DNA of 5,804 nucleotides from Alphaproteobacteria bacterium TMED109 (GTDB lineage Bacteria > Pseudomonadota > Alphaproteobacteria > TMED109). Positions within the stretch are counted from its first letter, which is position 1. Each line of letters starts with the position of its first letter. The stretch lies in contig NHFK01000018.1 in assembly GCA_002171375.1 (NCBI GenBank), positions 9,546 through 15,349 on the forward strand, read 5' to 3'. Below are positions 1 to 5,223 of this stretch, piece after piece. The translations under genes and the position numbers were made by a program. The notes under the pieces were generated by a model, which saw only the letters and a list, made by a program, of their open reading frames with translations, was not told the origin of the DNA and did no database searches.

Positions 1-578
1 CCAAGCTCTAATCTATGATTTTCAGCTGTTCCTCCATCAAATAATTTTCCATCCATATATCCTTTAAAGTCAATTAAAACAGAATCTCCTACTTTAGATT
101 TACGCTTCTTCTTAAGCGGAGCATAAGACTTTTGATTATTAGCAATATCTTCTAGTGCCTTATTTATGTCCTTATCTTCAACTTCTGCTATTAACCTATC
201 AAATTTTAATTTTGAAAAATCTTCTATTTTTATGTCAGGCATAATTTCAAGATTTATAGTAAATTTAACATCTGTTCCATCTAAAGGTTTACCTTCAAAA
301 TCAACTTTAGGTTGCATCGCAGGTTTAATTTTTTTATCAGTTAAAAGCTTCCTCATACTATCTGAAACTTGTTTTTCTACTACCTCGCCTGAAACCTGAG
401 TACCAAAACGGCTTTTGACTATCGTCATAGGAACTTTACCTGGTCTAAATCCATCTATTTTAGCAGTAGAAGCAACTTCTAACAATCTTGCATCAATAGC
501 TTTATTAATTGTTGCTGAAGGTATTACTATCTTATAAGATTTACTTAATCCTTCACTTTTTAATTCAGTTACCTTCAT
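1..578 (-). CDS. tig: Trigger factor, N-terminal 192 residues (partial, runs off left edge)
   Basis: Trigger factor is the ribosome-bound chaperone and peptidyl-prolyl isomerase that meets nascent chains at the exit tunnel. The visible part begins MKVTELKSEGLSKSYKIVIP, typical of the ribosome-binding domain. The docking signature GFRPGK lies at residues 43-48, where the family has its FRK ribosome contact. Residues about 112-150 link to the FKBP-like PPIase domain, whose start is visible at residues 164-192 (GDSVLIDFKGYMDGKLFDGG). The rest of that domain and the C-terminal chaperone arms lie beyond the window; full-length proteins are usually 430-480 residues, so under half is seen. The ATG at 578 is supported by a GAGGAA ribosome binding site and by family alignment from residue 1. 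The gene follows tRNA-Leu by 17 bases on the same strand. In many proteobacteria clpP, clpX and lon follow tig, which would place them to the left of this window. Confidence 0.97.
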   Translation of the reverse strand, partial: MKVTELKSEGLSKSYKIVIPSATINKAIDARLLEVASTAKIDGFRPGKVPMTIVKSRFGTQVSGEVVEKQVSDSMRKLLTDKKIKPAMQPKVDFEGKPLDGTDVKFTINLEIMPDIKIEDFSKLKFDRLIAEVEDKDINKALEDIANNQKSYAPLKKKRKSKVGDSVLIDFKGYMDGKLFDGGTAENHRLEL

Positions 579-583
579 AATTT

Positions 584-589
584 TTCCTC
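584..589 (-). promoter_or_regulatory. Ribosome binding site of tig
   Basis: GAGGAA on the minus strand sits five bases before the tig ATG. It lies inside the 17-base spacer between the tRNA 3' CCA and the start codon. If the two genes are co-transcribed, 3'-end processing of the tRNA would leave a tig mRNA whose very short leader carries exactly this site. Confidence 0.75.
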
Positions 590-595
590 AACTTA

Positions 596-680
596 TGGTG
601 CGGATGGAGGGACTTGAACCCCCACGCCTTACGGCACTAGAACCTAAATCTAGCGTGTCTGCCAATTTCACCACATCCGC
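596..680 (-). tRNA. tRNA-Leu, anticodon UAG, CCA encoded
   Basis: The minus strand folds as a class II tRNA of 85 nt including CCA. The acceptor arms GCGGATG (680-674) and CATCCGC (606-600) pair perfectly, followed by discriminator A and an encoded CCA (598-596). The D-arm contains GGTGAAATTGGCAGAC. The anticodon stem CTAGA/TCTAG encloses loop TTTAGGT, with anticodon TAG at 646-644, which reads CUA and related leucine codons. A long variable arm closed by GCC/GGC around GTAA and a T-loop TTCAAGT complete the fold. The long variable arm and anticodon both fit leucine. It lies 17 bases upstream of tig on the same strand, so it is probably the first gene of that transcript, or part of a longer one reading through from the E1 gene. 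Confidence 0.97.
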
Positions 681-713
681 AATTAATTTATATTCATAAA
701 AATAGTTATATAT

Positions 714-719
714 ATTATA
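714..719 (-). promoter_or_regulatory. Candidate -10 box for tRNA-Leu/tig
   Basis: A perfect TATAAT occurs on the minus strand 33 bases upstream of the tRNA 5' end, a sensible distance for a tRNA promoter with a short 5' leader. The hexamer 17 bases further upstream (TAAATT, 742-737) is a poor -35 match. The region is almost pure A+T, so a chance match is quite likely. The alternative is read-through from the E1 gene, since no GC-rich hairpin with a U-tract is visible in the 74-base gap. Confidence 0.3.
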
Positions 720-754
720 TAGGGAAATCTAGCTAGAATTTAATTAAAATAATA

Positions 755-3127
755 TTAATTATTATTTGTCAGTACTTGAGCACAAGCATCAACTATTGCT
801 TCTGCATTTAAAGAATAATTCTCATATAAGTCTTTTAGGTTTCCCGATTGACCAAACTCATCAACTCCAAGTGATATTATTTTTTTTCCTACAGCACCGC
901 CTATCCAAGTTAAGGTAGAAGAATGTGCATCATTAATAGATATGATAACACTATCTCTATTTGAAGCTTCAAATAGCTGTTCAATTCTTGACTTATTATT
1001 AACACCAGAAGATTTATTTTTATGTGATTGTTTCCAGTTCTTATATAATCTATCATTAGAAGTAATAGATAATACAGAAACATTTATTTCATCTTCCTTT
1101 ATAATTTCAGCAGCTTCTAATACCTCTGGTGCCATTACACCAGAAAAAACTATTATAATATCACTTGGTTTTTCAGATTTTTCTAACCAATAACCTCCTG
1201 ATAAAATTTCATTTTCTAAAGAAGTATTTAATGTTCTTTGCAGTTGAGTAATATTTCTAGTAGAAAGTCTAATATAAACTGAACTTCCATTTTCTTCCTG
1301 CATGAAACTAAAAGAATATCTTAATATTACTTCTAACTCGTCTGCATAAGTTGGTTCAAACATAAGAAGACTAGGCTGCCCTATTCCTATTAATGGAGTT
1401 ATAATAGATTGATGAGCTCCACCCTCTGGACCTAGTGAAATTCCTGATGGAGTCGCTATTAATAGGAATCTTGCGTCTTGATAAACAGCATAATTTAAAG
1501 CATCAAGTCCTCTTGAAATAAATGTGTCATAAATTGTTCCTATAGGGATTAAAGAAGAACCAAACATTTTTTTTGATAAACCTGCAGCTCCTAAAGCTAA
1601 AAATAGATTATTCTCTGCAATGCCCAATTCAAAATGTTGGCCATCTGGGGAAACATGCCACTTTTGTGCAGAAACAACTTTTTCATCATGGAAAATATCA
1701 GTTTTTTTTACTCTATTATATATTTGTTTTTGATTAACCCATCCTCCCAAGCTAGTTGAAACAGTTACATCTGGAGAAAATGTAACTATTCTATTACTTA
1801 AGTCTGAGCTTTCTTTACCAATTTCATTAATGATCCTTCCAAAAACCTCTTGAGTATTAGATAAATTTCCTCCTTTAAATTTTAGTTTTTCTGGTATTTT
1901 AATTTTATGATCCGAGTAAGTTCTATTATTATTTTTATAAAAAGAGCTTTTAGATAAAAATTTGATTAAATCTTTTTTAGAGGACTCAATTCCTGCATAA
2001 TGATCCCATTCATCTCCATTCGCTATATTCAGCTCACTCTTATATACCTCCATTTGTTCATTATTCATTAAACCTGCGTGATTATCTTTATGACCTGCTA
2101 AAGGTAAACCAAACCCCTTAGTCGTATATGCTATAAAACATGTTGGAACATCATCACTATCAGCCTCCATAAATGCTTCTAAAACTGCTTCAACATCATT
2201 GCCTGCTAAGTTTGACATTGTATCATTTAACTCTGAATCACTTAAAGCATTGATAATTTTTAGAGCGTCCTTATCATTTTTTAAATCATTATTTAGATGT
2301 TCTCGCCATCCTTTACTTCCTACATAAGAAAGTGCTGAATATAAATCATTTGGACAATTATCAATCCAATTTAATATTTTATTTCCACCTTTTATTTTTG
2401 ATAGGCGTTGAAGTTTCTTTCCATACTTTAAAATAACAACTCTCCACCCCATGGAAGCAAATAACTCATCAATTTTTAAATGAAGCTCATCAGCTACTAC
2501 GGCATCAAGAGATTGTCTATTATAATCAATTACCCACCAACAATTCCTAACATTTTGTTTCGCACCCTCTAATAAAGCTTCATATATATTTCCCTCATCA
2601 AGTTCTGCATCACCTAGTAAGGCTACCATTTTTCCAAACTTATTTTGTTTATTGATAAAGTTATGTTTATATAAATAATCTTGCATTAAAGACCCAAAGA
2701 TAGTGATGGCACCACCTAGACCAACAGAACCAGTAGAATAATCTACATCATCTGTATCTTTTGTCCTAGAAGGATAAGATTGTGCGCCTCCAAAACCTCT
2801 AAAATTATCTAACTTTTCTTTAGTCTGATTGCCTAATAAATATTGTATTGAATGAAAAACAGGAGCAGCATGAGGCTTAACAGCTACTCTATCTTCAGAT
2901 TGTAAAACTTTAAAATATAAAGCAACCATAATTGAAACAATTGAAGCTGAGGAAGCCTGATGTCCACCAACTTTTAATCCATCCTCAGACTTTCTTATAT
3001 TATTAGCATTATGAATCATCCAAGCTGATAACCACGAAACTTTTTTTTCTATATCTTTTAAAATCTTTAAATCATTATCAGATACTTTTTTAGAATTTGA
3101 AATATTTCTTAATTTTTTATTATTCAT
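755..3127 (-). CDS. Homodimeric-type pyruvate/2-oxoacid dehydrogenase E1, transketolase-like (AceE/MdeB family)
   Basis: This is a 790-residue thiamine diphosphate (ThDP) enzyme that would decarboxylate a 2-oxoacid and pass the acyl group to a lipoyl E2 subunit. The order of domains matches AceE. Residues about 50-350 form the ThDP pyrimidine-side domain, with GGH at 54-56, KPHAAP at 84-89, LDNFR at 106-110 and the Mg/ThDP motif GDAELDEGN at 172-180 ending near N203. TTKGFG (335-340) and H350 follow. Residues about 424-640 form the middle domain, with the probable catalytic Glu505 in LGIAENN and GPEGGAHQ at 566-573. The C-terminal transketolase-like domain completes it. AceE of E. coli is 887 residues, so this form is shorter. 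Similar proteins of about 790 aa are often annotated simply as transketolase. The classical motif is GDGE; here it is GDAE. The exact substrate (pyruvate, 2-oxobutyrate or branched-chain 2-oxoacid) cannot be read from sequence. No E2/E3 gene is visible. The gene is divergent from an Lrp-type regulator, which suggests amino-acid control. The ATG at 3127 has a GAGGGA site. Confidence 0.9.
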   Translation of the reverse strand: MNNKKLRNISNSKKVSDNDLKILKDIEKKVSWLSAWMIHNANNIRKSEDGLKVGGHQASSASIVSIMVALYFKVLQSEDRVAVKPHAAPVFHSIQYLLGNQTKEKLDNFRGFGGAQSYPSRTKDTDDVDYSTGSVGLGGAITIFGSLMQDYLYKHNFINKQNKFGKMVALLGDAELDEGNIYEALLEGAKQNVRNCWWVIDYNRQSLDAVVADELHLKIDELFASMGWRVVILKYGKKLQRLSKIKGGNKILNWIDNCPNDLYSALSYVGSKGWREHLNNDLKNDKDALKIINALSDSELNDTMSNLAGNDVEAVLEAFMEADSDDVPTCFIAYTTKGFGLPLAGHKDNHAGLMNNEQMEVYKSELNIANGDEWDHYAGIESSKKDLIKFLSKSSFYKNNNRTYSDHKIKIPEKLKFKGGNLSNTQEVFGRIINEIGKESSDLSNRIVTFSPDVTVSTSLGGWVNQKQIYNRVKKTDIFHDEKVVSAQKWHVSPDGQHFELGIAENNLFLALGAAGLSKKMFGSSLIPIGTIYDTFISRGLDALNYAVYQDARFLLIATPSGISLGPEGGAHQSIITPLIGIGQPSLLMFEPTYADELEVILRYSFSFMQEENGSSVYIRLSTRNITQLQRTLNTSLENEILSGGYWLEKSEKPSDIIIVFSGVMAPEVLEAAEIIKEDEINVSVLSITSNDRLYKNWKQSHKNKSSGVNNKSRIEQLFEASNRDSVIISINDAHSSTLTWIGGAVGKKIISLGVDEFGQSGNLKDLYENYSLNAEAIVDACAQVLTNNN

Positions 3128-3130
3128 TAT

Positions 3131-3136
3131 TCCCTC
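3131..3136 (-). promoter_or_regulatory. Ribosome binding site of the E1 gene
   Basis: GAGGGA on the minus strand lies three bases before the ATG at 3127. The GAGG core is correspondingly a little further off. It is the only purine-rich Shine-Dalgarno-like stretch in the divergent region, and it decides the start of the E1 gene. Confidence 0.65.
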
Positions 3137-3180
3137 TATAAAAAATCAACTCAATAATACCTAATTAAATAATTTTTATA

Positions 3181-3208
3181 TTGCAAAATTTGCTAAAAAT
3201 ATTATAAA
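3181..3208 (+). promoter_or_regulatory. Candidate promoter of the lrp-type/nnr operon
   Basis: TTGCAA (3181-3186, four of six to TTGACA) and TATAAA (3203-3208, five of six to TATAAT) are separated by 16 bases. Transcription would start near 3215, giving a leader of almost 50 bases. Both boxes lie within the inverted-repeat region, so a bound regulator would cover this promoter, as expected for autoregulation. The AT richness makes the -10 call weak. Confidence 0.35.
3201..3206 (-). promoter_or_regulatory. Candidate -10 box of the E1 gene
   Basis: A perfect TATAAT on the minus strand lies at the centre of the 7-bp inverted repeat, back to back with the plus-strand -10 candidate. It would give a leader of about 65 bases before the E1 start. 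The matching -35 position (3224-3229, AATATA on the minus strand) is poor, which could mean activation by the regulator or a chance match in AT-rich DNA. Confidence 0.25.
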
Positions 3209-3262
3209 ATTAGCAATAATAATTATATTAAAATTTAATAAATGGCATAAAATTGTGAAATT

Positions 3263-3736
3263 ATGGACTATATAGAATATAAATTACTTAACTCTTTACA
3301 AAAAAATGCACGATTAACTAATCTAGAACTAGCTAAACAGGTAGGATTATCTGCTTCACCTTGTCTTAGACGCGTAAAAACTCTTGAAGAAAATGGCGTA
3401 ATAACAGGTTATTCGGCAATAATAAATCAGAATAAAGTTAATTTATCCGTTAATGTATTTGTCCAGGTTTCATTAGAAAGACAATCAGAAGAAAGGTTAC
3501 AAATTTTTGAAGAAAAAATTATGGAGTATGAGGAAGTAATGGAAGCATATTTAATGACTGGTGAAGCAGACTACCTTTTAAGAATAGTAGTTAAAGACTT
3601 ACAAGCATATGAAAAGTTTTTGAAAGATAATCTTACCCAAATCAAAGGTATAGCTAGTATAAGATCCTATTTTTCTTTAAAACAAGTAACCAGAAAATAT
3701 AATTTACCAATCGTCAACCCTAAAAATAACAAATGA
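3263..3736 (+). CDS. AsnC/Lrp family transcriptional regulator
   Basis: This 157-residue protein has the standard length and two-domain layout of the family. The N-terminal winged helix-turn-helix covers residues 1-50: DYIEYKLLNSLQKNARLTN, then LELAKQVGLS, then recognition helix SASPCLRRVKTLEENG at 30-45. The C-terminal RAM effector and oligomerisation domain covers about 62-142; MTGEADYLLR at 98-107 includes the conserved G-D turn near the amino-acid pocket. Members bind DNA as dimers or octamers and respond to amino acids. The ATG at 3263 is preceded by an in-frame TGA at 3257-3259 and puts the helix-turn-helix at the very N-terminus, as usual. No clear Shine-Dalgarno precedes it. The gene is divergent from the 2-oxoacid dehydrogenase E1, like mdeR and bkdR in Pseudomonas, and its stop overlaps the start of the nnr gene. 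The effector is unknown. Confidence 0.95.
   Translation: MDYIEYKLLNSLQKNARLTNLELAKQVGLSASPCLRRVKTLEENGVITGYSAIINQNKVNLSVNVFVQVSLERQSEERLQIFEEKIMEYEEVMEAYLMTGEADYLLRIVVKDLQAYEKFLKDNLTQIKGIASIRSYFSLKQVTRKYNLPIVNPKNNK
3733..3736 (+). other. ATGA stop/start overlap coupling regulator and nnr
   Basis: The TGA stop of the regulator (3734-3736) overlaps the ATG of the next gene (3733-3735). No Shine-Dalgarno-like sequence is seen just upstream, where the bases are CCCTAAAAATAACAA. This suggests translation by terminating ribosomes that reinitiate, and that the two genes share one mRNA. Confidence 0.8.
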
Positions 3737-5214
3737 AAATATATAATAAATTAAATACTTCTTTAATTTTAAATAAAACTTCTTCCTATGCTGTAGAGAA
3801 ATCTTCGTCTAATACTTTTAAACTTATGCTTAACGCAGGAAAGAAAATAGCAGAACAAATATGCTCCAATTATAAAAAAAGAAAAACTCTAATAATATGT
3901 GGAGTTGGTGGAAATGGAGGAGATGGTTTTGTTACTGCTAACGAACTCTTAAATAAAAACTGGGAAATAGATTTAGTCATTATTGGCAATAAAAGTAATA
4001 TTAAGGGAGATTCTCTAAAAGCATTGAATAAATTAAAAATTATTCCACGTAAATTTGAAGATATTAACCTTAATGAAATTGAACTTTTTGTAGATGCATT
4101 ATTTGGATTAGGTTTATCGCGCAATATAAACAAGAAAACATCTCAAATATTAAGTATAATCGATAAACATAAAGCTCCAATAGTAGCAATAGATATTCCT
4201 AGCGGGGTAGATAGTAACTCAGGAGAAATATTAGGGTATGCCGCATATTGTGAATTGGTAATAACCTTCACAACTCTTAAGTATGGCCATATTCTTTTAC
4301 CAGGATATGAAAAGTATAAAAAAATAAAAATAGAAAATATAGGAATAACTAAATCAACTTTGGAAAAAATATTTCCTAAAATTAATATAAATAACAAAAA
4401 CTATTGGTTAAAAGATATAAAATGGCCAAAAATGAGCGACCATAAATATTCAAGAGGTTATAGTTTAATAGTAGGAGGTCCTAAGAATATGACTGGTGCT
4501 GCTAGACTAGCGGCAAAAGCTGCGCAAAGATCAGGAAGTGGGATTGTTTGTGTCGCATCAGAAAAAGATGCAGAACAAATTTATTATATCTCATTGCTTT
4601 CACAAATTGTAAAAAGCTATAAAGATTTAAAAGAATTTAAAGATATTATTGAGGATAAAAGGATTAATTCTATATTAATTGGGCCTGGCTTATCTGAAAA
4701 TAATAATTCAATTTTAAAGGTAAAATCTATACTTAAAACTAATAAAAGTGTTATTTTAGATGCTGGAGCTATTTCTTGCTTTAAAGGGAAACTTCATATT
4801 TTAAAAAAAATAATATTAGATAAAGAAGTAGTTATTACTCCACATGAAGGAGAACTAAAAGCTATCATGCCACAATTAAATGGAAATTGTATAGATAAAG
4901 CTCTAAAAGCATCTTCAGAGTTAAAATGTATAGTGGTTTTAAAAGGAGCAACCACAGTAATTGCATCACCTAATAATAAAGCTCTAGTTAACTTTGCAGG
5001 AGCAAAATGGTTAGCATCAGCCGGTACCGGCGATGTGCTTGCTGGAATAATATGTGGTTTACTATCAAATAAAATGGAAAAATTCCAAGCCTCAGCTTTT
5101 GGAGTATGGCTACATTCAGAAATTGGAAAATATTTAGGACCTGCCCTAACTGCAGAAGACATACCTAAAAATATAAATATAGTTTATAAAAAACTATTAA
5201 AAACATATATTTAA
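3733..5214 (+). CDS. nnr: Bifunctional NAD(P)H-hydrate epimerase / ADP-dependent NAD(P)H-hydrate dehydratase
   Basis: The 493-residue protein (YjeF family) repairs hydrated NADH and NADPH in the cytoplasm: the N-terminal domain epimerises R- and S-NAD(P)HX, and the C-terminal ribokinase-like domain dehydrates the S form using ADP. Epimerase motifs are GVGGNGGDG (57-65), VDALFGLGL (120-128), AIDIPSGVDSNSG (152-164) and TFTTLKYGHILLPG (178-191). Dehydratase motifs are HKYSRGYSLIVGG (237-249), MTGAARLAAKAAQRSGSG (253-270), IGPGL (316-320), ITPHEGEL (368-375), VVLKGATTVIA (401-411) and the nucleotide-binding SAGTGDVLAG (429-438). Length matches the fused bacterial form. Two motif positions differ from the usual pattern: GVGGN replaces GxGNN, and LDAGAI (342-347) replaces LDADAL. 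The rest of both active sites is intact, so the protein is probably functional. It is co-transcribed with the Lrp-type regulator and converges with a porin gene. The start at the ATGA overlap is the first in-frame ATG of a normal YjeF N-terminus. Confidence 0.95.
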   Translation: MKIYNKLNTSLILNKTSSYAVEKSSSNTFKLMLNAGKKIAEQICSNYKKRKTLIICGVGGNGGDGFVTANELLNKNWEIDLVIIGNKSNIKGDSLKALNKLKIIPRKFEDINLNEIELFVDALFGLGLSRNINKKTSQILSIIDKHKAPIVAIDIPSGVDSNSGEILGYAAYCELVITFTTLKYGHILLPGYEKYKKIKIENIGITKSTLEKIFPKININNKNYWLKDIKWPKMSDHKYSRGYSLIVGGPKNMTGAARLAAKAAQRSGSGIVCVASEKDAEQIYYISLLSQIVKSYKDLKEFKDIIEDKRINSILIGPGLSENNNSILKVKSILKTNKSVILDAGAISCFKGKLHILKKIILDKEVVITPHEGELKAIMPQLNGNCIDKALKASSELKCIVVLKGATTVIASPNNKALVNFAGAKWLASAGTGDVLAGIICGLLSNKMEKFQASAFGVWLHSEIGKYLGPALTAEDIPKNINIVYKKLLKTYI

Positions 5215-5223
5215 AAAATAAAA

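Larger units (their letters stand above)
3181..3216. promoter_or_regulatory. Palindromic operator candidate for the AsnC/Lrp regulator
   Basis: Two overlapping dyads are visible. GCAAA-A-TTTGC (3183-3193) is a perfect 5-bp palindrome around one central base. TTGCTAA (3190-3196) and TTAGCAA (3210-3216) form a perfect 7-bp inverted repeat around a 13-base AT spacer, with arm centres 20 bp apart, about two helical turns. Together the TTGC/GCAA half-sites recur three times in 36 bp; these are nearly the only G and C bases in the stretch. AsnC/Lrp proteins bind such AT-rich partial palindromes as dimers to octamers, usually in the divergent region next to their own gene. Binding by the adjacent regulator is inferred. 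Confidence 0.55.

Noticed and set aside
166..399. Plus-strand open frame of 77 codons
   Set aside because: It lies antisense within the clearly coding trigger factor gene, and its Ser/Leu-rich translation resembles no family.
727..740. CTAGCTAG palindrome in the gap between the E1 gene and tRNA-Leu
   Set aside because: It is an eight-base self-complementary word with no loop and only imperfect flanks. It is too short to call a site or hairpin.
741..761. Inverted repeat TAATTAA / TTAATTA around a 7-base spacer overlapping the E1 stop codon, as a terminator
   Set aside because: The arms are pure A+T, overlap the stop codon and are not followed by a U-tract on the minus strand. Such repeats are common by chance at this composition.
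942..1193. Plus-strand open frame of 83 codons
   Set aside because: It is antisense to the C-terminal domain of the E1 gene, with no ribosome binding site or recognisable protein.
3241..3249. Tiny upstream frame ATG GCA TAA before the regulator
   Set aside because: It is two codons long, has no ribosome binding site and is no more than chance.
3870..4397. Two minus-strand open frames (87 and 84 codons), hydrophobic in translation
   Set aside because: Both are antisense to the conserved epimerase domain of nnr. Their hydrophobic look follows from reading the complement of Lys/Glu/Asn-rich codons.
4794..5162. Minus-strand open frame of 122 codons
   Set aside because: It is antisense to the dehydratase active-site region of nnr, whose motifs prove the plus frame. 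The translation has no recognisable features.
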